Notes: a model not told the origin generated them from the sequence alone. Numbered from the stretch's first letter, positions 17,505 to 26,570 are shown. The stretch is 64,000 nucleotides of DNA from RGIG5612 sp050944475 (GCA_050944475.1 JBMNRD010000002.1:124001-188000), one strand, 5' to 3'. Program-made: numbers and translations.

Positions 17505-18179
17505 TTATGGCTCGAATTTGTATCCCATGCCCCAGATTGTCTTGATGTAATCCCCGCATTCACCCAGTTTATTGCGAATTTTCTTTACATGGGTATCTAT
17601 GGTTCTGGCATCGCCGAAATAATCATAATTCCATACGCAGTTAAGAATCTTTTCTCTGGAAAGAGCAATGCCCTTATTTTCAACAAAGAAGCGGAGCAGT
17701 TCAAATTCCTTATAGCTCAGCTTTACGGGTTCCCCTTTTACCTTGACCACATGTGAGGCAATATTTATCTCAAGGTCACCGCATGTCATTACATCCTCGA
17801 CGTCCAACTTATTAGTCCTTCTGAGTATAGCATCTATTCTGGCCACCAAGACCTTGGGACTGAAGGGTTTTGTGATATATTCGTCAATTCCCAGATCGTA
17901 TCCCAGCAACTCATCCGCTTCATCCGATTTAGCGGTCAGCATGATAATGGACACTTTTGAAAACTTGCGGATTTCCCGGCAAGTCTCCCATCCGTCCATC
18001 TTGGGCATCATTATGTCAAGAAGGACAAGGTCGATTTTGTTGTCCCTGTACATAATATCTATCGCTTCCTCGCCATTGGCGGCCTCAAGCACCTCATAGC
18101 CCTTGACCGCAAGGAAGTCCTTGACAATCTTTCTCATCCTTATTTCATCATCAACTATCAATATTTTCAGCTTGCTCAT
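17505..18179 (-). CDS. OmpR/PhoB-family response regulator
   Basis: A 224-residue two-domain regulator. The receiver domain has the acidic pocket VDDE, the phosphoacceptor Asp55 in LVLLDIMMPKMDGW, Thr in MLTAKSD and Lys in YITKPFSP. The C-terminal winged helix has the usual KEFELLRFFVENKG and RTIDTHVKKIRNKL recognition helix. The ATG at 18179 has AGGAGG eight bases upstream, and an extended -10 (TGATATAAT) lies at 18213-18206. It should be phosphorylated by the downstream kinase. Confidence 0.93.
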   Translation of the reverse strand: MSKLKILIVDDEIRMRKIVKDFLAVKGYEVLEAANGEEAIDIMYRDNKIDLVLLDIMMPKMDGWETCREIRKFSKVSIIMLTAKSDEADELLGYDLGIDEYITKPFSPKVLVARIDAILRRTNKLDVEDVMTCGDLEINIASHVVKVKGEPVKLSYKEFELLRFFVENKGIALSREKILNCVWNYDYFGDARTIDTHVKKIRNKLGECGDYIKTIWGMGYKFEP

Positions 18180-18205
18180 CTTCTATCCTCCTGATTGCCT
18201 GCCTG

Positions 18206-18214
18206 ATTATATCA
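18206..18214 (-). promoter_or_regulatory. Extended -10 promoter of the two-component operon
   Basis: TG-A-TATAAT on the minus strand with no clear -35 element, as expected for an extended -10 promoter. The leader is about 20 bases and carries AGGAGG. Confidence 0.5.
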
Positions 18215-18275
18215 TTTTTTGAAAGATATCACCTCATTGTGAAAGAATTATGAAGTTTATATTATGTTATCCAAG

Positions 18276-18304
18276 TTGACGAAAAAAAGCAATCCGCTTA
18301 TTAT
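18276..18304 (+). promoter_or_regulatory. Promoter of rqcH giving a leaderless mRNA
   Basis: TTGACG (18276-18281), 17 bases, TATTAT (18299-18304). The seventh base after the -10 box is the A of the ATG at 18311, so the transcript should start at the start codon. No ribosome binding site is present. Confidence 0.75.
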
Positions 18305-18310
18305 ATGCAC

Positions 18311-20068
18311 ATGGCTTTTGATGGAAGCGTCGTCGCCGCTTTATCCGACGAATTTAATAAAAAACTCATCGGCGGGAGGATAAGCAAGATAATCCAGCCT
18401 GAATCAAACGAACTGATGTTAACGATAGAAAGTACACAGGGCAGGCTTCGGCTTCTTATTAACGTAAACCCTTCTCTGCCCCTTATTTATCTCACGGAAA
18501 AAAATAAAACCGCTCCGCTTGCCGCACCAGTCTTCTGCATGCTGCTGCGCAAGCACATAGGCTCAGGAAGGATTGTCGGCATTACCTGTCCTTCAATGGA
18601 AAGAATTATTGATTTTGAAATCGAACATTACAACGAAATAGGTGACCTTTGCCGCAAGTTTCTCACAGTTGAACTTATGGGCAAACACTCCAACATCATT
18701 TTAAGAGACGGAACGAAGATCGTTGACAGCATCAGGCGTGTCTCTTCAATGGTCAGCTCTGTCAGGGAGGTGCTGCCGGGAAGAGAGTATTTTATTCCTT
18801 TTTCGGATAATAAGCTTGACCCCTTTCTTGCCTGCCGCGAGGTCTTCATTAAAAAGATCTGCACAGGCTCATTGCCTCTTTTCAAATCCCTGTATACACA
18901 TGTTACCGGCCTTGGCCCGGTATTGTCCGAAGAAATTGCTTACAATGCCTGTTTGGACGGCTCCCGTCCCGCCGGAAGCCTTACAGACGGTGAAAAGGAA
19001 CGCCTGTGGATATCCTTTGATTCCACAATCGCTTTGATTAAAAACGGCAGCTTCAGTCCCGTTGTATATTACAGAAACAACGAGCCTTTCGAATACTCCG
19101 CTTTTTATCTTAACATTTACAAAGAATGTGACACGCGCAGGGAAGAAAGCATCTCCCTGCTTCTCGAAGGCTTCTACCTTGACAGACAGGCACAGGTATC
19201 AATCCGTCTAAAAACCGCCAACCTTCGACAGATTGCCCGGACGCAGCTTGGAAGGTGCCGTAAAAAATACGACCTTCAGCAAAAACAACTGAAAGACACC
19301 GAAAAAAAAGATGAGTATAAGGTTTACGGGGAGCTTCTCATTGCATACGGACACACTGTGGAACCGAAGGCCGCATCCTTTACCGCAATCAACTACTATA
19401 ACAATGAAGAAATAACAATTCCGCTTGATCCTGCACTTTCAGCTATTGACAACGGTAACAAATACTTTGAAAAATATGGAAAGTTAAAGCGTACATTTGA
19501 ATCAATCTCTGAAATCATTAAGGATACACGGGCGGAAATTCAACACCTTGAATCAATACTCGCATCGCTTGATACCGCCAGAGACGAGGCCGACATTTCC
19601 GAGATCAGGCGGGAAATGTCCGAGGCCGGCTACATAAAGACAAAATCCGACAAAACGAAAACCGGAAAAGGCGGCAAAGGCTCCGCCACCGTTAAATCCG
19701 CCCCGCTCCGTTACGTTTCATCCGACGGTTTTGACATGTATGTCGGCAAAAACAATTATCAAAATGAATACATCACCTTCAAATTAGCTGACGGAGACGA
19801 CTGGTGGTTCCATGCCAAAAACCGGCCGGGCTCCCACGTCATAGTAAAAACCGGAGGCAGAGATGTTCCCGAATCTACCTTTGAGGAGGCTGCCTCCCTG
19901 GCGGCATATTACAGCCGGTCGGAGGGTGAGGAAAAGGTGGAGGTGGATTACACGCTGCGAAAGCATATAAAAAAAGTCGGCGGCGGAAAGCCGGGCTTTG
20001 TCATCTACCACACCAATTATTCCATGAATGCCGGCAGAGACATCGGAAGTATTCGGGAAATAAAATAA
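18311..20068 (+). CDS. rqcH: RqcH (NFACT family) ribosome quality control protein
   Basis: A 585-residue NFACT protein. In Firmicutes RqcH binds the 50S subunit with a stalled peptidyl-tRNA and adds C-terminal alanine tails. Domains: NFACT-N (about 1-220, MAFDGSVVAALSDEF at the start), helix-hairpin-helix, a long coiled coil (about 280-430, and 395-440), then NFACT-R with DGFDMYVGKNNYQNEYITF, DDWWFHAKNRPGSHVIV and a C-terminal basic tail. The functionally important Asp97-Arg98 pair of family members is Glu97-Arg98 here, in MERIIDF. Start chosen at 18311 because it matches the family and the predicted transcription start; ATG 18305 would add two residues. Confidence 0.92.
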   Translation: MAFDGSVVAALSDEFNKKLIGGRISKIIQPESNELMLTIESTQGRLRLLINVNPSLPLIYLTEKNKTAPLAAPVFCMLLRKHIGSGRIVGITCPSMERIIDFEIEHYNEIGDLCRKFLTVELMGKHSNIILRDGTKIVDSIRRVSSMVSSVREVLPGREYFIPFSDNKLDPFLACREVFIKKICTGSLPLFKSLYTHVTGLGPVLSEEIAYNACLDGSRPAGSLTDGEKERLWISFDSTIALIKNGSFSPVVYYRNNEPFEYSAFYLNIYKECDTRREESISLLLEGFYLDRQAQVSIRLKTANLRQIARTQLGRCRKKYDLQQKQLKDTEKKDEYKVYGELLIAYGHTVEPKAASFTAINYYNNEEITIPLDPALSAIDNGNKYFEKYGKLKRTFESISEIIKDTRAEIQHLESILASLDTARDEADISEIRREMSEAGYIKTKSDKTKTGKGGKGSATVKSAPLRYVSSDGFDMYVGKNNYQNEYITFKLADGDDWWFHAKNRPGSHVIVKTGGRDVPESTFEEAASLAAYYSRSEGEEKVEVDYTLRKHIKKVGGGKPGFVIYHTNYSMNAGRDIGSIREIK

Positions 20069-20087
20069 ACCTGCTTTGCTTGTATCG

Positions 20088-20120
20088 AAAACGGCGCCCT
20101 GCAGGCAAGGTGCCGTTTTT
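20088..20120. terminator. Bidirectional terminator between rqcH and the lysine operon
   Basis: AAACGGCGCC / GGTGCCGTTT stem with a 10-base loop and one G-T pair, followed by TTTTT on the plus strand and GTTTTC on the minus strand, so it can end both converging units. Confidence 0.85.
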
Positions 20121-20159
20121 CATGTAATTATGAAGATAAAATGTTATTTCGGGTCGGCT

Positions 20160-20396
20160 TTATTTTGCCAGTCTGTCGATAATTATGTCATATCCTTCAG
20201 GTATGTGCGGCAGGATACAATCCGAGCAGTCCTTTACACCGTTTTCAAGGATGCGGTAATTTCCTCCGCAGTCGCCTTCTTTGAAGTATATCGGGCAAAA
20301 GCAGAACAAACAGTTAAAATCCTCCTCATTAATGCCTTTATGACAGGGAAAATACTCACAGGCATTATTTGAAAAAAATCTGCTGCTGTTTTTCAT
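20160..20396 (-). CDS. Cysteine-rich small domain protein
   Basis: A 78-residue protein matching the cysteine-rich small domain family: FFSNNACEYFPCHKG, NCLFCFCPIY, DCGGNY, KDCSDCILPH. Nine or more conserved Cys/His residues suggest a bound metal or iron-sulfur cluster; the family function is not known to me. It is the last gene of the riboswitch-controlled lysine operon, 22 bases after kamE, with GAGGAG before the ATG. Family members are often near cobalamin-linked genes, which would fit a neighbour of the B12-dependent aminomutase, but that is inference. Confidence 0.8.
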   Translation of the reverse strand: MKNSSRFFSNNACEYFPCHKGINEEDFNCLFCFCPIYFKEGDCGGNYRILENGVKDCSDCILPHIPEGYDIIIDRLAK

Positions 20397-20418
20397 CGGG
20401 TCATCTCCTCATCAAATT

Positions 20419-21207
20419 CTATTTCATGCCTCTTTTCACCATTTCGGTTACTATAAATGTTGCGTTATCCTCGGCAAATTTGCCTGCACCGAAGCCGGCA
20501 TCATAGCCAAGCTCCTTTGCCAGTTCATAAGTAATACGTGAACCGCCGCAGGTAACGATTAACTTGTCGCGAAGACCTTCAGCCTCTAATATTTCAATAA
20601 GTTCCGTAAGATTCTTGATATGAACATCTTTCTGGGTTACCGTCTGACTTACAAGTAGCGCATCGGCTCCAAGCTCAACGGCCTTCTTAACAAATTCCTC
20701 ATTCGGGACCTGCGCTCCCAGATTATGTGCTTCAATCATCTCGTAGCGCTCAAGTCCGTAATGGCCGGCAAAGCCCTTACGGTTCATGATTGCATCAATG
20801 CCGACTGTGTGAGCATCTGTGCCTGTAGAAGCTCCTACAACAACAATCTTTCTTCCGATATTATCCTTGATGTATTGGTCAATTTCAGCCATTTCCATGG
20901 TCGGCTCCTCAACCTTCTCCACACGGATGTCCTCGTAATTTACCGTATGAATGCAACTGCCGTAAACAACAAAGAAGGTAAAGTTGTCATCAAGCTTCTT
21001 TGAAATTGCGACATTGGGATTGGCAAGACCCATTTTTTCGGCAATCTGCCTGGCGGCCTCGGTGGCCTCATCACCCATGGGAACGGGAAGTGTGAAGGAT
21101 GTCTGGACTTTTCCGTCGTTCATGGTGTCACCATATGGCTTAATAGCCTTAAGGTTTAATTCGGTGTCGAGATTCTCCTTGTTAAGATTATATAATCCGC
21201 CGCTCAT
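20419..21207 (-). CDS. kamE: Lysine 5,6-aminomutase beta subunit
   Basis: A 262-residue subunit that binds adenosylcobalamin and PLP. The B12 motif DxHxxG is DAHTVG (Asp131, His133, Gly136), and the next segment MNRKG places a lysine at 144, the position known to carry PLP as internal aldimine in this enzyme. The C-terminal Rossmann domain (LIVTCGGSRI, GYDAGFGAG) is complete. With KamD it moves the terminal amino group of L-beta-lysine from C6 to C5. The ATG overlaps the kamD stop by four bases. Confidence 0.97.
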   Translation of the reverse strand: MSGGLYNLNKENLDTELNLKAIKPYGDTMNDGKVQTSFTLPVPMGDEATEAARQIAEKMGLANPNVAISKKLDDNFTFFVVYGSCIHTVNYEDIRVEKVEEPTMEMAEIDQYIKDNIGRKIVVVGASTGTDAHTVGIDAIMNRKGFAGHYGLERYEMIEAHNLGAQVPNEEFVKKAVELGADALLVSQTVTQKDVHIKNLTELIEILEAEGLRDKLIVTCGGSRITYELAKELGYDAGFGAGKFAEDNATFIVTEMVKRGMK

Positions 21208-22775
21208 TGCATTAAACCCCCTTCCAGATCGCTAATCATGATTCCGATGAATGGATTGAAATAGCCGTCAAGCTTTTCCAATACTCCGTCAAAACCCTTG
21301 CCTCCGTCCCTCGGACGCTTGATATCCGCAAATATGCCCTGTTCGATGGTTGAGAACAGTCCGGTCCTGTCAATATCAACAAGCAATCCGGTGGCTTTTT
21401 CAAGCACCTCGTGCGCCCTTGACTTGATGATTCCTCCGTCCTTAAACTCAATCTCTGAGCCCAGGTCAGCCATTGTCCTGAAAATGTATTCCGCATTCTC
21501 AATGGCAAGAGCCCTGTCGGACATAAACGGAGTATGGATTGCCTCAGTCAGCATTCCCAGCAGATGAATCTTCTGGCCTGTCATTATTGTCACCATGTTA
21601 AATAGTGCATCCTGAACATGCCCGAGAAAAATATTACCGGTCATGAATTTGGTGGGCGGCATGTATTTGAGCGGAGCCTCAGGGAAAATCTCCCTCGCCT
21701 GCTGAGCCTGTGCCAGCTCGTAAAGGAAGCCGTTTTTAAGCCCGGGGTCCATCTCGAATGCATGCCCCAGTCCCATCTGTTTTGCCGGCAGATGAGCTCT
21801 ATAGGCAAGCTGCTCATTTATAAACTGGCTTGCAAGCACCGTGTGGGCTGAAAGGAAAGCATCATCAGTGGTCAGATAGTTGTCTTCACCTGTGTTGATG
21901 ATGATGCCTGCATAGGAGTTGATCAGCCTTGAAAAGAACTGATCGCATAGGGTGCGTTTCATGTTGATGTCACGGAATAAAATGCCGTAAAGAGCATCGT
22001 TTAGCATCATATCAAGCCGCTCCATTGCACCCATTGCCGCAATCTCCGGCATACAAAGCCCCGAACAATAGTTGCAAAGTCTGATGTATCTGTTCTGCTC
22101 TTCTCCGGCCTCATCAAGGGCGGCTCTCATAATACGGAAGTTTTCCTGAGTCGCGTAAGTGCCCCCGAAGCCCTCGGTTGTAGCTCCGTAAGGAACATAG
22201 TCCAAAAGACTTTGTCCGGTGGTACGTATTACGGCAACAACGTCAGCTCCCTGGCGGGCGGCGGCCTTTGCCTGAGTAACGTCTTCGTATATATTTCCCG
22301 TAGCAACAATCAAGTAGATATACGGACCTTTTTTATCGCCGCCGTATGACTCAATTATCTCCCGCCTTTTTTTTCTGTTGGCCTTGATAAGGTTGCAGGT
22401 TTTCTTTGCAATCGGCAGTACCGCGGCAGCAATCTCATCATCGTTGTGAACCGAAAGTGCTGAAAGGTCAATTTCGCCGTTTGCAACCTTTTCCGCTATT
22501 TCCTGAGGCTCAAGGCCGGTTGCGACCATTGCGTTTCCTATCCAGTAAGCTACACCCTTTCCAAGTATCCCCTTATCCTTCAAATGGTCTACAATAATAT
22601 TGGGCATGGGAACCTCAACATCGTTTACCCCGTCAATGCAAAGAAGCCTTGCAACAGTACGCTCAACCGCAACCGTAGTATTGGCATCCACAAAGCTTTG
22701 CACATCATCAGCGATATGACCGGCAGATTTCCTGGCTTTCTTCACCAGTTCAAGATCAAGTCCTATCTTGCTCAT
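21204..22775 (-). CDS. kamD: Lysine 5,6-aminomutase alpha subunit
   Basis: A 523-residue TIM-barrel subunit, normal length for KamD, that binds substrate and PLP phosphate and forms the alpha2beta2 enzyme with KamE. Recognised by family segments such as NTTVAVERTVARLLCIDGV, ARQGADVVAVIRTTGQSLLDYVPYG, TTEGFGGTYATQENF and YNHcsglc-like NYCSGLCMPEIA. The enzyme is prone to suicide inactivation, matching the kamB/kamC reactivase genes nearby. It overlaps kamA and kamE by four bases on each side. Confidence 0.97.
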   Translation of the reverse strand: MSKIGLDLELVKKARKSAGHIADDVQSFVDANTTVAVERTVARLLCIDGVNDVEVPMPNIIVDHLKDKGILGKGVAYWIGNAMVATGLEPQEIAEKVANGEIDLSALSVHNDDEIAAAVLPIAKKTCNLIKANRKKRREIIESYGGDKKGPYIYLIVATGNIYEDVTQAKAAARQGADVVAVIRTTGQSLLDYVPYGATTEGFGGTYATQENFRIMRAALDEAGEEQNRYIRLCNYCSGLCMPEIAAMGAMERLDMMLNDALYGILFRDINMKRTLCDQFFSRLINSYAGIIINTGEDNYLTTDDAFLSAHTVLASQFINEQLAYRAHLPAKQMGLGHAFEMDPGLKNGFLYELAQAQQAREIFPEAPLKYMPPTKFMTGNIFLGHVQDALFNMVTIMTGQKIHLLGMLTEAIHTPFMSDRALAIENAEYIFRTMADLGSEIEFKDGGIIKSRAHEVLEKATGLLVDIDRTGLFSTIEQGIFADIKRPRDGGKGFDGVLEKLDGYFNPFIGIMISDLEGGLMQ

Positions 22776-24043
22776 TCTGTCTTTTCCCTCGCTTTCTTCC
22801 TGTCCCTTCTGAGCAGGCTGTCCGGCTCCATGTATCTTTGCTCATCGCCATGAGCAAGATATGCTACGCCTGTAAGCGGGTTAACGGGAATCTCTTCACC
22901 GCGGCATACCGGGCAATGGCATTCATCCTTATACTCTTTCGGCTCTGTATAAGTTGTAATAACGCCCTCGAAGTTTCTGAGGATAACCTTGTGAGGTGTC
23001 TGGGAAACAACATAATCAGGCATTACAGGAGTCTTGCCGCCGCCGCCCGGGGCATCGACAACGAATGTCGGAATGCAGAATCCGGAGGTGTGTCCCCTCA
23101 AGCCCTCGATAATTTCAACGCCCTTGGAAACAGGTGTGCGGAAATGCGAGAGTCCCATTGACGGATCGCAGCAGTAAATGTAATAAGGTCTTACCCTCAT
23201 CTTTACAAGACCGTTTACAAGCTTTCTCATTACAAATACGCAGTCATTTACTCCTGCAAGAAGAACGCTCTGGTTTCCAAGCGGAATGCCTGCGTCCGCA
23301 AGCATTGCACACGCCTTTGTTGCTTCCGGGGTAAGCTCATTAGGATGGTTGAAATGAGTGTTTAGCCAGACAGGATGATACTTCTTAAGCATATTGCAAA
23401 GCTCCGGGGTAATACGCTGCGGGCATACTACGGGAGTCCTTGAACCAAGTCTTACAATCTCTACATGCGGAATCTCCCTGAGCGAGGAAATAATCCTTTC
23501 CAAAAAATCATCTCCGACCATCAGGCAGTCGCCGCCTGAAAGAAGAACGTCCCTGACCTCGGGATGATTTCTTACATAATCAATACATTTTTCAATCTGC
23601 TCCCACTCAATTGAAGCATCATGCTGACCGGCGAAACGGCGGCGTGTACAGTGACGGCAATACATTGAACACATATCGGTAATCAGAAGCAATACCCTGT
23701 CGGGATATCTGTGGGTAAGCCCCGGGCACGGACTGTCAACATCCTCATGGAGAGGATCGGCGTCTTCATACGGAGCTACAAATAATTCCTTTTCAGTCGG
23801 AATTGCCTGTTTCCTGACCGGGTCGTACGGGTCGACAATATCAATAAGTGACAAATAGTATGGTGTTACAGCCATTCTTAATTTGCCAAGTGTTTTCCGG
23901 ATTCCGTTCTTCTCTTCTTCACTTAAAGTGATTCCGAATTTTACCAGATCTTCAACGCAGGTTGCTCTGTTTTGAACCTGCCAGTGCCAATCGTTCCAAA
24001 GCTCTTCAGGAACATCTGCAAATAATCCGTTTTTAGTCTTCAT
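22772..24043 (-). CDS. kamA: L-lysine 2,3-aminomutase (radical SAM)
   Basis: A 423-residue radical SAM and PLP enzyme that converts L-lysine to L-beta-lysine, the first step of the pathway. The [4Fe-4S] motif CSMYCRHC has Cys125, Cys129 and Cys132; the PLP lysine lies in GGGGKTPV near residue 335. A C-terminal Cys pair (CHCPVC) is the zinc-binding tail of clostridial lysine aminomutases, distinguishing it from EF-P modifying EpmB. The start ATG follows AGGGGG. It is 20 bases after kdd and overlaps kamD by four bases. Confidence 0.97.
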   Translation of the reverse strand: MKTKNGLFADVPEELWNDWHWQVQNRATCVEDLVKFGITLSEEEKNGIRKTLGKLRMAVTPYYLSLIDIVDPYDPVRKQAIPTEKELFVAPYEDADPLHEDVDSPCPGLTHRYPDRVLLLITDMCSMYCRHCTRRRFAGQHDASIEWEQIEKCIDYVRNHPEVRDVLLSGGDCLMVGDDFLERIISSLREIPHVEIVRLGSRTPVVCPQRITPELCNMLKKYHPVWLNTHFNHPNELTPEATKACAMLADAGIPLGNQSVLLAGVNDCVFVMRKLVNGLVKMRVRPYYIYCCDPSMGLSHFRTPVSKGVEIIEGLRGHTSGFCIPTFVVDAPGGGGKTPVMPDYVVSQTPHKVILRNFEGVITTYTEPKEYKDECHCPVCRGEEIPVNPLTGVAYLAHGDEQRYMEPDSLLRRDRKKAREKTE

Positions 24044-24063
24044 CTTTGGATCCCCCTTATGAA

Positions 24064-25107
24064 TTAAGCATATTTTTTATCAAACAGCTCTCTGATCTTA
24101 GGATTCTCACGAAGAACGTCAAGAGTAATTTTGGCGTGATCTTTTGTGTATCCGTTTCCGACAATCATTGTAATGTCCTTGCCGCAACCTTCAGCTCCAA
24201 GTGCAGCCTTGGTAAATGAAGTAGCCATTGAGAAGAAATAAACAAGTCCGTCATCCCTTACGGGGAGGATTGCGCTCATCTCGCAGGATTCAATATTAAC
24301 GCAGCTTATGGAAATGTCATATTCTTTGCCGTCATTTGCGGCAAGAGCGGCTTCGAGCACCTCTACAGGCTTGGTACAATCGGCAACAATAACGTCCGTG
24401 TAAACACCGAGGTCAAGAAGTCCCTGCACCTGGGCGGGATTTCTGACAACCCCGACAACCCTGCCCTTAGGTCCAACCTTCTTAAGAGCTTCCCATGCGC
24501 AAAGAACGCCTGATTTGCCGTTTGCGCCGAGTATAAGAACGCTGTCTCCGACATTCGGAAGTTTTCTTGCCTGTGCCGGTGCACCCGCAACGTCAAGTGC
24601 CGCCAATGCAAGGGCCTCGCTCATATCGTCCGGGAGCTTGGCATAAATACCTGTCTCAAAAAGTACAGCCCGGCCCTTAATGTCAACGCGGTCAATTTCA
24701 GGGTGAATAGCAATAATTTCATCGATTCTGAGAGGCGTAAGGCTGAGCGATACCAAAGATGCAATCTTGTCTCCCACCTTAATGTCCCTGTCCGCAAGGT
24801 CCTCGCCGATATATGCGACCTTGCCGATGAATATGCCCCCCGAGCCGGTTACGGGATTTTGCTGTTTCCCGCGCTCTGCGACGATACTCTGAATCATTTC
24901 GCCGATTTTTTCGGTATCTCCGTTACAGGCTTCGGAAATCTGTGTAAAGGAAGCGGAATCAATGTTCAAGGAGATTACATCACAGATGATTTCATTTGAG
25001 TAGCGCTTCTCCATGTCATTGTCAATCTTCCAGGCAGCCTGAGTCAGAACTCCTTTCGGCTCAATAACCCTATGTGTTCCGTATTTGTTTCCTTTTAAGT
25101 TAATCAT
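24064..25107 (-). CDS. kdd: L-erythro-3,5-diaminohexanoate dehydrogenase
   Basis: A 347-residue NAD(P)-dependent dehydrogenase that oxidises and deaminates 3,5-diaminohexanoate to 3-keto-5-aminohexanoate. The family start NKYGTHRVIEPKG, TGSGGIFIGKVAYIGEDLA and the Rossmann glycine motif SVLILGANGKSGVLCAWEA are present. The start ATG at 25107 has AAGGAGAGG nine bases upstream. The fourth step product is passed to Kce, encoded just upstream in the same operon. Confidence 0.95.
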   Translation of the reverse strand: MINLKGNKYGTHRVIEPKGVLTQAAWKIDNDMEKRYSNEIICDVISLNIDSASFTQISEACNGDTEKIGEMIQSIVAERGKQQNPVTGSGGIFIGKVAYIGEDLADRDIKVGDKIASLVSLSLTPLRIDEIIAIHPEIDRVDIKGRAVLFETGIYAKLPDDMSEALALAALDVAGAPAQARKLPNVGDSVLILGANGKSGVLCAWEALKKVGPKGRVVGVVRNPAQVQGLLDLGVYTDVIVADCTKPVEVLEAALAANDGKEYDISISCVNIESCEMSAILPVRDDGLVYFFSMATSFTKAALGAEGCGKDITMIVGNGYTKDHAKITLDVLRENPKIRELFDKKYA

Positions 25108-25135
25108 AATAATTTCCTCTCCTTGAATTGTTTAA

Positions 25136-25972
25136 TTATTTTAACCACTTAGGAACAGGAAGACTTAATATCTGTCTTGCCTCGGCTGTATTTGCAATGT
25201 CTCTGCCAAGTTCTCTTGAAATTCTTACAACCTTTTCAACAAGTTCTCCGTTTGAGCGGGCCTTAACACCCCTCTCTAAGTAAACAGTATCTTCAAATCC
25301 GACTCTTACATTCCCTCCCATGACTATACATGTGGCAGCCATGTTAAATGCCGACCTGCCCACACCTGTGCCCGTCCAGGTTGAGCCTGCCGGAATTGCG
25401 TCGACCAGCCAAGCTAAGTTCTTAGGTGTAAACGGTGTGCAGCCCGGCACATTAAGTACGAAGTTAAAATGCATCGGATGGGCAGGAACCTCTCCCTTTC
25501 TTGCCATTGAAAGAATTGTATCCAAATGACCCATTTCGAAACACTCATACTCAGGCTTAATACCGTTTTCCAACATTCTCTTTCCGAAGGCTCTCATGAG
25601 CGGCATGGAATTTTCGAAAATTTCATCACCGAAGTTACATGTTCCGCAGTCAAGGGTGGCCATTTCCGGATAAAGCTCAGTCGGCTGAAGACGTTCCTCA
25701 GGACTCATTCCGACAGCACCGCCGGTTGAAGGAATCATAATGACATCGGGAAGCTCTTCCCTGATTGCATCCATGATTACGCGAAACCTTTCTCTGTCCT
25801 GAGTAGGAGTTCCGTCGTCTTCACGAACATGGATATGCAAAATGGCTGCACCTGCATCGTAAGCCCTTCTGGATTCAACAACCATTTCATCAATTGTGTA
25901 GGGTACAAACTCGTTCTGGGCCTTAGTTACTTCTGCGCCGCAAATGGACGCGGTAATAATCAATTTGTCCAT
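25136..25972 (-). CDS. kce: 3-keto-5-aminohexanoate cleavage enzyme
   Basis: A 278-residue BKACE-family (DUF849) enzyme that, with acetyl-CoA, cleaves 3-keto-5-aminohexanoate to acetoacetate and 3-aminobutyryl-CoA. The N-terminal MDKLIITASICGAEV is followed by the zinc-ligand segment AAILHIHVRED and later the substrate loop STGGAVGMSPEERL and GGNVRVGFEDTVYL. Start chosen at 25972 because AAGGAG precedes it and the protein then begins as the family does; the longer in-frame start at 25990 adds six residues. It lies 25 bases after kal. Confidence 0.96.
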   Translation of the reverse strand: MDKLIITASICGAEVTKAQNEFVPYTIDEMVVESRRAYDAGAAILHIHVREDDGTPTQDRERFRVIMDAIREELPDVIMIPSTGGAVGMSPEERLQPTELYPEMATLDCGTCNFGDEIFENSMPLMRAFGKRMLENGIKPEYECFEMGHLDTILSMARKGEVPAHPMHFNFVLNVPGCTPFTPKNLAWLVDAIPAGSTWTGTGVGRSAFNMAATCIVMGGNVRVGFEDTVYLERGVKARSNGELVEKVVRISRELGRDIANTAEARQILSLPVPKWLK

Positions 25973-25997
25973 AACTTCTCCTTTTCCCAATGCCTTA

Positions 25998-26399
25998 TTA
26001 TCTTGGTATTCTCTGGCAATCCTTCGGTGTTACGCAGGTTCCGTGAGCTCTGCACACAACAACAGGCTCATCAAGAAAATCGGCTGCGCTTGCGCAGATG
26101 TCAGGTCTCGGGATTGCAACCTTTCTTGCTTCAAACCACATTACTCTGGATGTATTGCCTATCTTTTCGATTTCACCGTATGCTTCGATAAATTCTCCAG
26201 CATAAACAGGTGCTAAAAACTCTACTTTGTCGTATGCGCAAAACAGACCTTCGTCGCCGTCACATTTAATAAGCAATTCTGTAGCTACATCCCCGAATAA
26301 ACGCAACATGTGAGCTCCGTCAACAAGGTTCCCGCCGTAATGAGCATCCTCCGCACCCATACGAAGGCGGATTAACGAACTGATTTTTTTCTCTCCCAT
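25998..26399 (-). CDS. kal: 3-aminobutyryl-CoA ammonia lyase
   Basis: A 133-residue single hotdog-fold enzyme that removes ammonia from L-3-aminobutyryl-CoA to give crotonyl-CoA, which then goes to butyrate. Family residues include RMGAEDAHYGGNLVDGA and FLAPVYAGEFIEAYGE, which form the CoA and substrate site. It is the first gene of the lysine fermentation operon. The ATG has AAAAGGAGACTTG upstream and lies 120 bases after the riboswitch terminator. No acetoacetate CoA-transferase genes are in the window, so that step is encoded elsewhere. Confidence 0.93.
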   Translation of the reverse strand: MGEKKISSLIRLRMGAEDAHYGGNLVDGAHMLRLFGDVATELLIKCDGDEGLFCAYDKVEFLAPVYAGEFIEAYGEIEKIGNTSRVMWFEARKVAIPRPDICASAADFLDEPVVVCRAHGTCVTPKDCQRIPR

Positions 26400-26520
26400 T
26401 TCAAGTCTCCTTTTCTCATATTATCTGCACAAGTGTCAAAAAATGCGCTTATGCATAAAGTTTCTAACGGTTGTTCCGATTACAACATGCATAGCGCCTA
26501 ATTTTGAGTTCAGTGCGAAA

Positions 26521-26570
26521 TAAAAAATTAGGCGCTATTGCAAAGTTTTTAAAAACCATGCAATAGCGCT
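26521..26570 (-). terminator. Riboswitch-controlled terminator of the lysine operon
   Basis: An 11-bp stem GCGCTATTGCA / TGCAATAGCGC (26569-26559 with 26542-26532), enclosing a second A/T hairpin, followed by TAATTTTTTA on the minus strand. Its 5' arm contains CTATTG, which is also the 3' strand of riboswitch helix P1, so terminator and ligand-bound aptamer exclude each other. Confidence 0.92.
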
